Virus record (IMG/VR): IMGVR_UViG_3300042355_000087
Location: 1 to 38,454 of that record
Strand: one strand, 5' to 3'
Source: a virus
Length of the DNA: 38,454 nucleotides
This document shows positions 22,871 to 32,640 of this stretch, piece by piece. Below the pieces are notes generated by a model. The model made no database searches. It was given only the letters and a program-made list of their open reading frames with translations, and was not told the DNA's origin. Made by a program: the position numbers and the translations under genes. Numbering within the stretch: the first letter of the stretch is position 1; each line of letters begins with the position of its first letter.

Positions 22871-25800
22871 ATGCCAGCATCAATTGTCTTAAGCGCAGTT
22901 TATGGATCAATGGCCGCTGCTGGAGCTGCATTAGGATCTATTGGTCTTGCAGCTGCGACCTTTGCAATCAACTTTGCGGTTTCATTTGTCGTTACGCGAG
23001 CTTTTGGTAACAAGCCATCGCAGGCTCAGGATATGGGCGCTAGGCAGCAAATGCCTCCTGCTAACAGTAATTCCATCCCTGTCGTTTATGGCAGTGCGTG
23101 GCTAGGCGGAACCTTTGTCGATGCGGTGCTGACGACCGATCAAAAGACGATGTATTACGTCATAGCCATAAGTTCTATATCGTCGGATGCGTCTGCAACC
23201 TTTACTTATGACACGCAAAAGTTTTACTACGGTGACCGCTTAATCACGTTTGATAATGTAGATCAGACTAAAGTAGTATCCCTGACCGATGGTGCAAGTA
23301 ATGTCGATGACAAGATCTCGGGCAATCTGTACATCAGTCTTTACACATCTACGAATGCTGGCGTTATTACTCCTGTAAACGGAACCGCGCCTAATGTAAC
23401 GATGGGCGGATCTGAGATCCCCGCGTCTCTTCGCTGGCCTGCATCTGGCCGTCAGATGAACGGATTAGCGTTTGCAATCGTCAAGCTGAATTACAACGCT
23501 GACGCAGGCACGACAGGCCTACAGCCCATAACGTTTTACTGCACACACCTTCCTAAAGGCGGATCTGTTTGTAAGCCCGGAGATGCGTGGTACGACTATA
23601 TGACAGACGAGCGTTACGGTGCAGGCATGACTGGTCTCGTGGACTCTGCAAGCGCGACAGCTCTTAATACTTACTCGGATCAGACCATTACCTATACGCC
23701 TTCTGGCGGCGGATCGGCCACACAAGCTCGCTACAGAATTAACGGGGTCATAGACACGGGAAGGCCAGTATTAGATAACGTTGAGAAGATGCTGGAGTGC
23801 TCTGATAGTTGGATGGCTTACAACGCCGCCTCGGGGCTGTGGTCGATCATTATCAACAAAGCCGATAGTTCTACATTCTCGTTCAATGACTCAAACTTGA
23901 TCGGTGAGGTCAGAGTCTCTGCAATCGACATCAATCAGCAGATCAATCAGATACAAATTGAATTCCCATCTAAAGACAATCGGGATCAGCCCGATATGGT
24001 GTTTCTTGAGACGCCTGCGGGCCTAAGGTATCCCAACGAACCTGATAACAGACAAACAACCAGCCTAGATTTTTGCAACAACTCTGTGCAAGCCCAGTAT
24101 CTCGGCAATAGAAGGCTAGAGCAGGCACGAGAAGATCTCATCGTCACCATTACCTCGACATATCCGGGCATACAAGTCGATGCCGGTGATGTGGTTGATA
24201 TTACAAACGCAGATTACGGATGGACAAACAAGCTCTTTCGAGTCATGAAGGTATCCGAGGCTACGGTAGATGACGGGAACTTAGGAGCCACATTAGAACT
24301 ATCCGAGTACAACGCTGACGTTTATAACGACTCAAGCATTACAGCGTTTGCTCCTGCGCCTAACTCCAGCCTGCCGTCTCCGACTTACTTCTCGAGTCTG
24401 AATGCTCCGGTCTTAGGCGATCTCGCACCTTCTGCTGCGCCTCCGACATTCTCGGCTACTTGCACGATGCCAACTGTAGGTCGAGTCACTACTGTTACAT
24501 TGTTCTATACGAGTTCTGCGACTCCTGCTGCAACAGATTGGAAAGTCATTAGCTCTCAAATCTTGAGTAACGGATCGACGTTTGCAAACTCAAGTACGGT
24601 TAAGTTTCAGAATCTACAGATAGCCGGTGGAACGTGGTACTTCGCTTTTTCTGTTTCTAACGAGTCAGCTAAGAGCGCACTGTCGGCTACGAGCGCAGCA
24701 TTTGTGTGGTCGCCTACAGGAATGGCGGGACCTACTGGCGCACAGGGACCTACAGGAAGTCAGGGACCGCAAGGAGATCCGGGGCCACAGGGACCTACGG
24801 GAGGTTCTGGCCCGACAGGCGGATCTGGCCTTATAGGCATCGCCTTTATTAATGCTTATCTTGTTCAGTCACAGACCGCATCAACACCTTCTTTCTCAAC
24901 ACCGACATCTGGATCTGCGGTTCCTGCCGGTTGGTCGTCTACGGTTCCCGGTATTTCTATCGGTCAGGTGCTTTGGTATCTACAGGGAAGATACAACGCC
25001 AACGCAGTAACGGTAGATGGAGTGCCTGCTAATTCAACAGCGTGGACAGGGCCTATAGCTGCTTCTGTGTTTCAGAGCATCCTTTCTGACAACTACAACG
25101 GCACCATTCCTCCGACCTCTTCCAGTTATGGAACGGCAGGTTGGTATCTCGATAAGACCTCTGGCGGTCTATATGCTTCTGCTGCATATCTCAGGGGAGA
25201 GATTGCCTCTGGCACCGGAGCAAACCGTATCACGATCAACAACTCCAACAATTTAGAGATTCAGGGCTACACGACTTACGGCGGCACGACTCCGTGGTTC
25301 TCTCTCGGTGTATCTGGTTACGACACAAAGATCCTGAGTGTCAATGCCGTTAATTATCCTTATTCGGATTGTGCGGTTCAGTTCTTAGGGGGTGCCTCTG
25401 GTCAATTCACACTCAAGGTTCCCAATGGCGCAGGTTCTCCGTTAGTTAAAGGCGCTTACTTCAGTGCATTTGCAGCAGAGGCGCTTGTCGTTGAAAGAAC
25501 CTCTCCCCTAACGAACGGAAATGCCTCTACGTTTTCTAATGCCAACGGTTATGCAATCAGGGCTTTGACTGGCGGTATTGCTTCTAATGTTTATTACTTC
25601 CCGGATACCTCAGCAGGCTTCACGCAGATCCAAAACATCCCCAACAACACGACGACCTTTTTAAGGGGCGACGGTTCGTGGGCTTCAGGCGTTGCCGGGC
25701 CTACGGGGCCAACGGGCCCGCAAGGCATTCAGGGCGATCAAGGGATACAAGGAAATCCCGGACCCACTGGCCCGCAGGGCAATACGGGCCCAACGGGCGC

Positions 25801-26365
25801 AGCGTCTACCGTTCCGGGGCCAACAGGCCCGCAGGGAGCAACAGGCCCTACGGGAGCCACGCCTTCGCTGCCTGATCCGTGGACAAACTCCATCGCTCTC
25901 GCTTCTGGTAAGACCGCGTCACTGAGAGGAACATCCTTTGCAGACAACTCGTGGGTCTTTACGAATAGCACCGGTTCCTATGCAACTGGATCTAACATCG
26001 TTCTTTACACGAGCGGTGCTGCACAGACGTGGACATTCAACAGTAACGGCAATGCGTATGCTGATGCTGGTTCGTGGGTTAACTCTTCAGACAAAAACGT
26101 CAAAGAGAACATCCAGAACTACAGTGGTGGACTTCAGAAGATCCTTGCTTTGCAACCCGTGAAATTCAATTACATCGGTCAGGCGGATCCTCACTTAGGC
26201 TTTATCGCTCAGGATGTTGAGTCGATCATTCCTGAAGTGGTTTCGTCTGTTGACACGCCTAAAGGTCAGCGTCTAGGCCTTGCGATGACTGAGATGATCG
26301 CTGTGTTAACTAACGCGGTGAAAGAACTAGAGGCAAGGATTGCATCGCTAGAGCAAAAGCCGTAG
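22871..26365 (+). CDS. J-like tail-tip protein fused to collagen repeats and S74 self-cleaving chaperone
   Basis: This 1164-residue tail-tip and fibre protein begins with a hydrophobic helical hairpin (about 5-45) as in J-like proteins, followed by the receptor-tip body with the conserved [14 protein letters not shown] and [11 protein letters not shown] regions. Collagen-like Gly-Pro-Thr/Gln repeats lie at about 616-652 and 942-998, flanking a beta-rich domain. The C-terminus is an S74 intramolecular chaperone: [10 protein letters not shown] with Ser1073 and Lys1078 spaced as the cleavage dyad, then [15 protein letters not shown] and a terminal coiled coil. Self-cleavage would release about 92 residues after trimer folding. 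Joining a tail-tip hub to a fibre in one chain is notable. Confidence 0.88.
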   Translation: MPASIVLSAVYGSMAAAGAALGSIGLAAATFAINFAVSFVVTRAFGNKPSQAQDMGARQQMPPANSNSIPVVYGSAWLGGTFVDAVLTTDQKTMYYVIAISSISSDASATFTYDTQKFYYGDRLITFDNVDQTKVVSLTDGASNVDDKISGNLYISLYTSTNAGVITPVNGTAPNVTMGGSEIPASLRWPASGRQMNGLAFAIVKLNYNADAGTTGLQPITFYCTHLPKGGSVCKPGDAWYDYMTDERYGAGMTGLVDSASATALNTYSDQTITYTPSGGGSATQARYRINGVIDTGRPVLDNVEKMLECSDSWMAYNAASGLWSIIINKADSSTFSFNDSNLIGEVRVSAIDINQQINQIQIEFPSKDNRDQPDMVFLETPAGLRYPNEPDNRQTTSLDFCNNSVQAQYLGNRRLEQAREDLIVTITSTYPGIQVDAGDVVDITNADYGWTNKLFRVMKVSEATVDDGNLGATLELSEYNADVYNDSSITAFAPAPNSSLPSPTYFSSLNAPVLGDLAPSAAPPTFSATCTMPTVGRVTTVTLFYTSSATPAATDWKVISSQILSNGSTFANSSTVKFQNLQIAGGTWYFAFSVSNESAKSALSATSAAFVWSPTGMAGPTGAQGPTGSQGPQGDPGPQGPTGGSGPTGGSGLIGIAFINAYLVQSQTASTPSFSTPTSGSAVPAGWSSTVPGISIGQVLWYLQGRYNANAVTVDGVPANSTAWTGPIAASVFQSILSDNYNGTIPPTSSSYGTAGWYLDKTSGGLYASAAYLRGEIASGTGANRITINNSNNLEIQGYTTYGGTTPWFSLGVSGYDTKILSVNAVNYPYSDCAVQFLGGASGQFTLKVPNGAGSPLVKGAYFSAFAAEALVVERTSPLTNGNASTFSNANGYAIRALTGGIASNVYYFPDTSAGFTQIQNIPNNTTTFLRGDGSWASGVAGPTGPTGPQGIQGDQGIQGNPGPTGPQGNTGPTGAASTVPGPTGPQGATGPTGATPSLPDPWTNSIALASGKTASLRGTSFADNSWVFTNSTGSYATGSNIVLYTSGAAQTWTFNSNGNAYADAGSWVNSSDKNVKENIQNYSGGLQKILALQPVKFNYIGQADPHLGFIAQDVESIIPEVVSSVDTPKGQRLGLAMTEMIAVLTNAVKELEARIASLEQKP
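24717..24828 (+). repeat. Collagen-like GPT/GPQ repeat block 1 in tail-tip gene
   Basis: Tandem nine-base units encode Gly-Pro-Thr, Gly-Pro-Gln and Gly-X-X triplets. The units vary at silent positions, so the repeat is held at protein level. They would form a triple-helical stalk in the trimer. Confidence 0.85.
25697..25865 (+). repeat. Collagen-like repeat block 2 in tail-tip gene
   Basis: Further Gly-Pro-Thr and Gly-Ile-Gln triplets with one non-collagen interruption, [10 protein letters not shown]. The same interruption occurs three more times in the fibre gene at 27401, so these blocks can recombine. Confidence 0.85.
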
Positions 26366-26439
26366 AATCAAGAAAAGACAAGACAGCCATCGTTCTGCTG
26401 GGAGTGCCTAGCGAACGTTAGTTTACCGAGTGAGGGAAT

Positions 26440-26448
26440 ATGGCTATT
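26440..26448 (+). repeat. Left border of endonuclease insertion (ATGGCTATT)
   Basis: ATGGCTATT here and ATAGCTATT at 26922-26930 match at eight of nine bases and bracket the endonuclease gene. Removing the 482 bases between them restores a perfect start for the downstream gene. Confidence 0.65.
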
Positions 26449-26925
26449 CTTTACTGGCTTCATCGTCACGATGAGCTAAATATGTTTGAAAGTGGTTACA
26501 TAGGCGTAACCAAAGATCTTGCTGCGAGAATGCGTTCTCATAAGCATAAATTCAAGAAAATATGGGAGCAACTTAAGCTAACCATTCTTGTGATCGGATC
26601 TTCTGATTACTTATTTGACCTCGAAAAAAAATTACGACCACAAAAAAGAATTGGCCTGAATTTGGCTAGAGGCGGCTTCGGAAACAATCAAATGATTGGC
26701 GAAGAAAATCCAAATTGGGGCAAGAAAGGAAAATTAGCTCCTCGTTTTCAAGGATGGTATATAACGCCGCTCGGTAGATTTGAGTCGCCAGAAGAAGCCG
26801 CAAAAATTCATGGCGTTAATAAAACAACTATCAGTAGAAGATGTAGGGGTCGAATCGTTAACGGCGTAAAATTGCAGCCTCATGCCGGATACGCATTTGA
26901 GCGGAAAGGCTGGGTAAAAGCATAG
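26440..26925 (+). CDS. GIY-YIG homing endonuclease with NUMOD3-like tail
   Basis: This free-standing homing endonuclease has 161 residues. The GIY-YIG domain shows LYWL in place of GIY, then GYIGVTKDLAARMRSH (Tyr20, Ile21, Gly22, Arg30, His34), Glu62 as the likely metal ligand and NLARGG at 74-79. GEENPNWGKKG (87-97) is a NUMOD3-type DNA-binding motif, and residues 117-139 form a helix-turn-helix (SPEEAAKIHGVNKTTISRR). The gene uses GAGGGAAT and the ATG that appear to belong to the next gene. The coding sequence is more AT-rich than its neighbours. The preceding 74 bases hold no gene. Confidence 0.88.
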   Translation: MAILYWLHRHDELNMFESGYIGVTKDLAARMRSHKHKFKKIWEQLKLTILVIGSSDYLFDLEKKLRPQKRIGLNLARGGFGNNQMIGEENPNWGKKGKLAPRFQGWYITPLGRFESPEEAAKIHGVNKTTISRRCRGRIVNGVKLQPHAGYAFERKGWVKA

Positions 26926-26930
26926 CTATT
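26922..26930 (+). repeat. Right border of endonuclease insertion (ATAGCTATT)
   Basis: This is the partner of 26440-26448. The single mismatch changes what would have been the ATG start into ATA and creates the endonuclease's TAG stop. Confidence 0.65.
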
Positions 26931-27404
26931 TTTAATCGCAATACGCTGACACAGGTCAGCGGCTTTAACAATCAGATTATTGCTGGTGAGCTGGTATACA
27001 ACCAGAAAACTTACTGGAATCTGACGCTCAACAATGAATCGGGTTCGCCATTCAACCTCACGGGCGCGACCATCACAAGTCAGATCATCCGTAGACAACT
27101 CTCAAACGTCAGAGACTCCAGATACGGCCTGACATTCGACATTTCCGATTACACGCCAGCTCCCACTCCAGTAAATCTCACGATCACGAATCAGAATCTG
27201 TCTGGTGGATCGTTTACTCTCGTCATAGATGAGGCTGCGTGGTCGGTGCTGTCAACAGATGTACAACTAGACATTAACGCTAACAACCCTGTCGGTTTTT
27301 CTGGGAACATCACGATAGCAATTCCTGCTAGCGGATCTACACCTGCTCAAGACCTGATTGTCTTTTTGTTGTTCCTTGTCAGATCCAACGGGGTGACAAA
27401 TTGA
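26922..27404 (+). CDS. Virion structural protein left without a standard start codon
   Basis: A continuous frame of 160 codons runs from ATA 26922 to the TGA at 27402, with no ATG, GTG or TTG in its first hundred or so codons. The product ([18 protein letters not shown]..., [19 protein letters not shown]...) is beta-rich and resembles N-terminal domains of baseplate or fibre-linker proteins (the LTGAT stretch). Its ATA overlaps the endonuclease stop as ATAG. It could use AUA by coupled reinitiation, be rescued in endonuclease-free genomes, or be dead; absence of internal stops or frameshifts argues for recent insertion or continued use. Confidence 0.7.
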   Translation: MAIFNRNTLTQVSGFNNQIIAGELVYNQKTYWNLTLNNESGSPFNLTGATITSQIIRRQLSNVRDSRYGLTFDISDYTPAPTPVNLTITNQNLSGGSFTLVIDEAAWSVLSTDVQLDINANNPVGFSGNITIAIPASGSTPAQDLIVFLLFLVRSNGVTN

Positions 27405-29647
27405 GCGACGTTAACCTTACTATCACTGGCGGCACACAGGTAACACTGATTGTCGATCAGGGCGTTATCGGCCCGACAGGCCCTGCGGGTGCAGGAGCGG
27501 ACATTCCTGTCTCCAATGCTGGCACACAGATCACGTCAGGACTCACATCTCTTAACATCACAGGCCCCGGTGCTACAGCGACAGCAGTCGGTGGTGATGT
27601 CACAGTCACGATTATTGGCGGCGGAGCTACGGGCCCCACCGGTGCTCAAGGCCCCACAGGCAGTCAAGGACCCACGGGTCAACCCGGGCCTACCGGTGCC
27701 GCCTCTACAGTTCCCGGACCTACGGGCAGTCAAGGACCGACTGGAAACCCCGGGCCAACAGGCCCCGCATCAACTGTTCCCGGACCCACCGGCAGTCAAG
27801 GCCCTACTGGAAGTCAGGGACCAACCGGTGAGGCGGGCCCAACTGGCAGTCAAGGAAGTATTGGCCCAACGGGAAGCTCCGGACCCACTGGAGGCCTCGG
27901 CCCGACCGGTGCTCAAGGAAGTACCGGAGCCACTGGGAGTGTTGGCCCTACGGGCCCCACAGGGCCTGCGGGGGGTGGCGGAAGTGCTATCTCGGTATCA
28001 GATGAAGGCACTCAGCTAACAGCGAGCGTCACATCCTTTAACTTCACGGGCTCTGGTGTCACGGCTACCGCTGCTGGTAATGCGGTTACAGTAAACGTCT
28101 CCGCGGGGGTTGGGCCAACCGGTCCTACGGGCGGCGGCGGTGCTCTCGGTTACTGGGGTTCTTTCTACTCCGATACAACACAGACGATTGCATCTACAAC
28201 CACCGCTTACGCGATCACGCTTAATAACACTGATCCTAATAGCTCTGGTGTAAGTATCGTCTCCGGCTCAAGGCTGACGTTTGCTTATGCGGGTGTTTAC
28301 AACATCCAGTTTTCCGCGCAGATTGATAGAACGTCTGGATCTGGGACGGACACTGTAGAGATCTGGTTTGCAAAGAATGGCGTAAACATTTCCGAATCGT
28401 CGACGAAAGTAACGATCACTGGAAGTGCGGCGCAAGCAAAAGAAGTAGCGGCGTGGAACTACATGCTTCAGGTCGCGGCTAACGATTATGTTGAGCTGTA
28501 CTGGCAAGCAACAAATGTAAATATTGCACTCTTAGCCGAGCCGGGACAAATTAACCCTGTACGTCCTGCTGTGCCATCAGTCATTCTGACGGCTCAACAA
28601 GTGATGTTTACGCAGCTCGGCCCGACCGGTGCGACGGGCGCTCAAGGCGCACAGGGCATTCAGGGAGTGACCGGCCCAACCGGCAGTCAGGGAAATATCG
28701 GCCCCACCGGAGTGCAGGGCCCCACCGGCGCACAAGGCCCGACGGGTGTGGCTGGCCCGACTGGCAGTCAGGGACCCACGGGAGAAGTCGGCCCAACCGG
28801 GGCGCAGGGAAATATTGGACCCACAGGTAGTCAGGGAGCGACCGGCCCGCAAGGCGAGATAGGCCCAACCGGAAGTCAGGGCCCGACTGGCGCTCAGGGC
28901 AATACGGGCCCCACTGGTGCTCAGGGCGATATTGGACCCACCGGAAGTCCCGGGCCAACGGGCAGTCAAGGACCCACCGGCGTACAGGGACCTACTGGAG
29001 CACAGGGCCCTACTGGCAGTCAAGGCCCGACCGGGGAAATTGGCCCCACGGGTGTACAGGGCCCCACGGGCGCGGCTTCTACAGTACCGGGACCTACGGG
29101 GGCCACGGGCCCGACAGGTCCCTCTGGCACAGGCACTAATATCTCGGTCTCAGATGATGGCACCCTACTAACGTCTGGTGTAACTTCTTTTGACTTTGTT
29201 GGTGCTGGCGTAACGGCAACCGCAGTAGGAACGGCAGTCACGGTAACGATCAGCGGAGGTGGTGGTGGAGGCGGTACAAGCTATGCCACTTATACTTACA
29301 CGGGCAACGGCTCCACGACGACCTTCGCAGTAACGAGTGGCATTACGGTTAATAACGTCCTCGTGATGGAAAATGGGGTCGTACAAGAGCCTACGCAGGA
29401 TTACACCGTCTCTGGCTCTAATGTGGTCTTTACGACTGCACCTGCTAGCGGGGTTGAGATTCAGATCCGCGTACTCGGCGGAGGCGGCGGCGGTGGATCT
29501 GGTGTTATTGCAGAGAATCAGCAAACGATTTCAAGCAATTATTCGGTAACTTCGGCATATAACGGCATGAGCGTTGGCCCTGTCACGATCAACACAGGGG
29601 TTGCTGTAACGGTAGGAACAGACCAGCGTTGGTTGATTTTTAGCTAA
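27401..29647 (+). CDS. Collagen-like tail fibre protein
   Basis: This 748-residue fibre alternates collagen-like blocks (about 76-193 and 406-578, almost all Gly-Pro-Thr or Gly-X-Gln) with globular parts. A 35-residue beta module of the type SVSD(E/D)GT-LT-VTSF-F-G-GVTATA-G-AVTV recurs three times (about 36-74, 197-234, 590-628). Residues 245-400 form a C1q/TNF-like beta domain, and the last 100 residues include the [13 protein letters not shown] repeat domain seen in phage fibres. The start is TTG 27401 overlapping the previous TGA, with GGGGTGA upstream. It probably forms a trimer on the tail tip. Confidence 0.88.
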   Translation: MSDVNLTITGGTQVTLIVDQGVIGPTGPAGAGADIPVSNAGTQITSGLTSLNITGPGATATAVGGDVTVTIIGGGATGPTGAQGPTGSQGPTGQPGPTGAASTVPGPTGSQGPTGNPGPTGPASTVPGPTGSQGPTGSQGPTGEAGPTGSQGSIGPTGSSGPTGGLGPTGAQGSTGATGSVGPTGPTGPAGGGGSAISVSDEGTQLTASVTSFNFTGSGVTATAAGNAVTVNVSAGVGPTGPTGGGGALGYWGSFYSDTTQTIASTTTAYAITLNNTDPNSSGVSIVSGSRLTFAYAGVYNIQFSAQIDRTSGSGTDTVEIWFAKNGVNISESSTKVTITGSAAQAKEVAAWNYMLQVAANDYVELYWQATNVNIALLAEPGQINPVRPAVPSVILTAQQVMFTQLGPTGATGAQGAQGIQGVTGPTGSQGNIGPTGVQGPTGAQGPTGVAGPTGSQGPTGEVGPTGAQGNIGPTGSQGATGPQGEIGPTGSQGPTGAQGNTGPTGAQGDIGPTGSPGPTGSQGPTGVQGPTGAQGPTGSQGPTGEIGPTGVQGPTGAASTVPGPTGATGPTGPSGTGTNISVSDDGTLLTSGVTSFDFVGAGVTATAVGTAVTVTISGGGGGGGTSYATYTYTGNGSTTTFAVTSGITVNNVLVMENGVVQEPTQDYTVSGSNVVFTTAPASGVEIQIRVLGGGGGGGSGVIAENQQTISSNYSVTSAYNGMSVGPVTINTGVAVTVGTDQRWLIFS
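27629..27972 (+). repeat. Collagen-like repeat block 3
   Basis: Nine- and eighteen-base units encode Gly-Pro-Thr-Gly-Ser-Gln and variants, with two [10 protein letters not shown] interruptions. Silent variation between units is high. Confidence 0.85.
28617..29130 (+). repeat. Collagen-like repeat block 4
   Basis: The longest collagen block (about 57 triplets) alternates Gly-Pro-Thr with Gly-(Ser/Ala/Val)-Gln, Gly-Asn-Ile and Gly-Glu-Ile triplets, ending in one [10 protein letters not shown] interruption. Confidence 0.85.
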
Positions 29648-29656
29648 GGATTAGAC

Positions 29657-30094
29657 ATGAGCAACTTAAAAGTTCAGGGTAACGCCTCTGGCGCTGGTAC
29701 GCAGACCCTGCAAAGCGCAAATACATCTAGCAGTGTTACGGCAACGCTTCCAGATCTGTCTAGCAACTTTTCGTTAGGGTTTCTAAACGTACCGGTAAGC
29801 TCAACGACGACAACACTTGTTGTTGCTGATGTCGGCAAAGTAGTTTCGTTATCTGCCGGAATTACGATCCCCAACTCGACGTTCGCGGCTGGTGATGTTG
29901 TCTCGCTTTACAACAACACCAGCGGCAATCTGACGATCACGACGTTAAATCAAATTGCAACTGCGTATGTAGCAGGCACGAATACGAACAGAGGCGGCGC
30001 TTCCGGATCAAACCTAACGCTTGCAACTCGCGGCGTGGCGACTGTCTTGTTCATCAGCGCCACTGAGTGCGTCATCACCGGAAACGTGAGCTAA
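29657..30094 (+). CDS. Small virion/fibre-associated beta protein (145 aa)
   Basis: This 145-residue Thr- and Ser-rich protein has VADVGKVVSLSAGITIPNSTFAAGDVVSLYNNTSGNLTIT in its middle (longer than quoted motifs; residues about 56-95) and LATRGVATVLFISATECVITGN at the end, a fibre-associated domain frequent in aquatic phages. It lies nine bases after the collagen fibre and four before the glycine-rich protein, so it likely belongs to the adhesion apparatus. Confidence 0.65.
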   Translation: MSNLKVQGNASGAGTQTLQSANTSSSVTATLPDLSSNFSLGFLNVPVSSTTTTLVVADVGKVVSLSAGITIPNSTFAAGDVVSLYNNTSGNLTITTLNQIATAYVAGTNTNRGGASGSNLTLATRGVATVLFISATECVITGNVS

Positions 30095-30097
30095 GCC

Positions 30098-31006
30098 ATG
30101 ACCGGGATCATGTTGAATTTGTTGGGCGGCAGAAAGCCATCCATTACCGCGCATTTTCTTGTTGTGGCTGGCGGTGGAGGTGGTGCAAGCGGAAGCTCTG
30201 GTGGTGGCGGTGGTGCCGGGGGTCTTAGGACATCGTGGGGTTCTACATCCGGCGGAGGCGCTAGCGCAGAGAGCGCGTTAAATCTTGCCTTAAATACTGC
30301 TCACACGCTAACGGTTGGAGCTGCTGGTTCAGGCGGATCAAGCAGCAACGGAGGAACTGGCGGCAACTCGGTTTTTGCGACCGTTACTTCATTGGGTGGC
30401 GGGGGTGGCGGTGTTGCTGCTGGTTCTTTTACCGGCCCTGGAGATCCCGGCGGTTCTGGAGGAGGTGCGTGGCCCGGAGCGAATGGTGGTAATGGAACGG
30501 CAAATCAAGGTTACAACGGAGGAAATGGGATTATCCCATTTGCAAGCCCTTACCCATCTGGCGGCGGCGGCGGCGCGGGGAGCGTTGGAGTTGCCGCTTC
30601 CGGAAGTCAATGCGGAAATGGTGGAAATGCTTTAGCCGTCGATATAACCGGGTCGTCTTTAGCCTATGCCGGTGGTGGTGGGGGCGGGGCAAATACTGTT
30701 TATGGCGGAAGCCCCGGTGCTGGTGGTGCCGCAGGCGGATCTACGATCGGCGGCAATGGAATGGCTTCAAACCAAAGCGGCATGACCGCTGGAGTTACAA
30801 ATAGAGGCGGCGGTGGTGGTGCGTCTGCCGTTACCGGGGGGGCCGGTGGTGCCGCTGGTGGTTCTGGCGTGGTAATTATTCGCATCCCGTCCACAAGAAC
30901 CGCTACGTTTTCAGCCGGTGTTACGCAAACATCTGCAGTTGTGGGAAGTGACCGGGTCTATACGGTCACCGCAGCAGGTGTCTCTGACACCGTTACATTT
31001 AGTTGA
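30098..31006 (+). CDS. Glycine-rich adhesin, cassette 1
   Basis: This 302-residue protein is mostly poly-glycine loops between short hydrophobic strands (FLVVAGGGGG, NSVFATVTSLGGGGGG, LAYAGGGGGGAN). This is the glycine-rich domain of phage receptor-binding tips, recalling T-even gp38 adhesins. The C-terminus is a distinct beta tail (SGVVIIRIPSTRTATFS). The N-terminus is very short before the glycine-rich part, so it probably attaches to another fibre. It is followed by a small partner gene. Confidence 0.75.
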   Translation: MTGIMLNLLGGRKPSITAHFLVVAGGGGGASGSSGGGGGAGGLRTSWGSTSGGGASAESALNLALNTAHTLTVGAAGSGGSSSNGGTGGNSVFATVTSLGGGGGGVAAGSFTGPGDPGGSGGGAWPGANGGNGTANQGYNGGNGIIPFASPYPSGGGGGAGSVGVAASGSQCGNGGNALAVDITGSSLAYAGGGGGGANTVYGGSPGAGGAAGGSTIGGNGMASNQSGMTAGVTNRGGGGGASAVTGGAGGAAGGSGVVIIRIPSTRTATFSAGVTQTSAVVGSDRVYTVTAAGVSDTVTFS

Positions 31007-31014
31007 GGTACAGC

Positions 31015-31329
31015 ATGGCTCATTACGCAATGCTTGATGAGAACAACGTGGTCGTACAGGTCATCGTTGGCAAAAACGAAGATGAGACATGGAATGGTCA
31101 GCCGATGGATTGGGAAACGTATTACGGTGGCAAACGCACAAGCTACAACACCGTTGGCGGTGTGCATCTGAACGGCGGCGTTCCATTCCGAAAAAACTAC
31201 GCCACGATTGGCGGTACATACGACCCAGTGCGGGATGCGTTTATTCCACCAAAGCCTAGTGATGATGCAACGCTTGATGAAGCGACATGTCAGTGGGTTG
31301 TGCCGAGCATAGGCGCTGATTCCGTTTAA
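31015..31329 (+). CDS. Adhesin partner protein, cassette 1 (104 aa)
   Basis: I start this at ATG 31015 (MAHYAMLDENN), with GAGG six bases upstream. The family, common in cyanophages and other aquatic phages, shows LDENNVV, TSYNT, GGVPFRKNYA-IG-TYD and RDAFIPPKP, then ATCQWVVP. A paralogue lies at 32641. Its place after each glycine-rich gene suggests an assembly partner or capping protein; function is not established. Confidence 0.7.
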   Translation: MAHYAMLDENNVVVQVIVGKNEDETWNGQPMDWETYYGGKRTSYNTVGGVHLNGGVPFRKNYATIGGTYDPVRDAFIPPKPSDDATLDEATCQWVVPSIGADSV

Positions 31330-31339
31330 GGATTAAGTC

Positions 31340-32632
31340 ATGACCACAAAGATCACGAATGCCAACATTACAAACACTGGAGTCACTGCCGGTTCGTATA
31401 CCAACGCCAACATCACGGTAAACGCACAGGGTCAGCTTACTTCAGCCAGTAGTGGCTCTAGTGGTGTCTCGTGGCAGGCAGTACAGACAACAGGATTTAC
31501 TGCCGTTTCTGGGCGGGGATACCCTTGTAATACGACCTCAGCAGCCTTTACCGTGACCTTACCTGCAAGCCCTAGCGCGGGTGATCTGATTACGCTTGTG
31601 GACTATGCGGGAACGTGGGATACGAATAACCTGACGATTAGTCCTAATGGAAATAAGCTGAATGGACGGGTTGCAAACGGGACGCTTTCAACGGAAAGAG
31701 GCGCAGTAAATCTTGTTTATGTGGACTCCACGCAAGGTTGGGTGTCTTATGCGTCTAATCTTGCGACATCTATCGCCCAAACTTTCACAATTCAATATCT
31801 CGTCATTGCTGGCGGCGGTGGTGGTGGCGGTTGTCAACTTAATGATGCAAACCCAGAAGGCGCTGGTGGCGGAGCTGGTGGTTATCGCTCAAGCATATCG
31901 GGTGAATCATCTGGCGGCGGCGCAAGCGCAGAGTCAGCGATAAATGGAGTCTTAGGAACTCCTTATACGGTAACAGTTGGGGCTGGCGGTACAGGATCAT
32001 CAGACCGTTTTATTCGCGGAGCAAGCGGAGCTAATTCTGTTTTTTCCACCATTACATCAACAGGCGGTGGTGGTGGCGCATCACGGTATCAAGCTGCTGC
32101 CACTGGGGGTTCTGGCGGAGGCGGCGCTTCGTATACGGAAGCAAGTAGCACTGGAGCGGCCGGGACCGCGAATCAAGGTTACGCAGGAGGCAACGGCAAT
32201 TCAAGCTATCAAAGCGGTGGTGGTGGTGGTGGTGCTGGTGGTGCCGGAACCAATGCTTCTGCATCTGGAACGGGTGGTAATGGTGGCTCTGGCGTTGCCA
32301 GTTCGGTTACGGGGTCGTCGATTACAAGAGCAGGTGGCGGTGGTGCGGCTGGAGGAACTGCGTCCGGTGGTGGCGGTGCGGGTGGCGTAAACAGCGGATC
32401 AAATGCTGTCAGTGGAACCGCTAATTATGGCGGCGGTGGTGGCGGTGCAGGACGATATAACAGTGCCGGAGGTGGTAATGGCGGTTCTGGTGTTGTGATT
32501 TTGAAAGTTCCTGATGGATACAACGCCACATTTTCTGGTGGCGTTACGCAAACATCCACGGTTGTTGGCGGGTTTACAATTTACACCATCACTGCAACTT
32601 CAACGACCTCAGAAACGGTCACATTTAGCTGA
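31340..32632 (+). CDS. Glycine-rich adhesin, cassette 2
   Basis: This 430-residue protein has an N-terminal fibre part (ITNTGVTAGSYTNANITVNAQGQLTSA, a repeat type of fibre shafts) and a beta domain to about 145, then a glycine-rich region similar to cassette 1. The C-terminus (SGVVILKVPDGYNATFSGGVTQTSTVVG) aligns with that of cassette 1. The extra N-terminal shaft could let it attach independently, so the two adhesins may offer alternative receptor binding. Confidence 0.78.
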   Translation: MTTKITNANITNTGVTAGSYTNANITVNAQGQLTSASSGSSGVSWQAVQTTGFTAVSGRGYPCNTTSAAFTVTLPASPSAGDLITLVDYAGTWDTNNLTISPNGNKLNGRVANGTLSTERGAVNLVYVDSTQGWVSYASNLATSIAQTFTIQYLVIAGGGGGGGCQLNDANPEGAGGGAGGYRSSISGESSGGGASAESAINGVLGTPYTVTVGAGGTGSSDRFIRGASGANSVFSTITSTGGGGGASRYQAAATGGSGGGGASYTEASSTGAAGTANQGYAGGNGNSSYQSGGGGGGAGGAGTNASASGTGGNGGSGVASSVTGSSITRAGGGGAAGGTASGGGGAGGVNSGSNAVSGTANYGGGGGGAGRYNSAGGGNGGSGVVILKVPDGYNATFSGGVTQTSTVVGGFTIYTITATSTTSETVTFS

Positions 32633-32640
32633 GGCTTTAT

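Noticed and set aside
26440-26930. Group I intron or intein carrying the GIY-YIG gene
   Set aside because: Only about 480 bases lie between the candidate borders and almost all are coding, leaving no room for a ribozyme core. The insertion lies at a start codon, not inside a protein, so an intein is also excluded.
28577-29023. Long open frames on the opposite strand of the collagen and glycine-rich regions
   Set aside because: They arise from the low-complexity G/C-rich repeats of the coding strand and have repetitive, biased composition without ribosome sites.
27629-29130. CRISPR-like or satellite array
   Set aside because: The short regular units encode Gly-X-Y triplets with silent variation and no unique spacers. 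They are collagen-like protein repeats.
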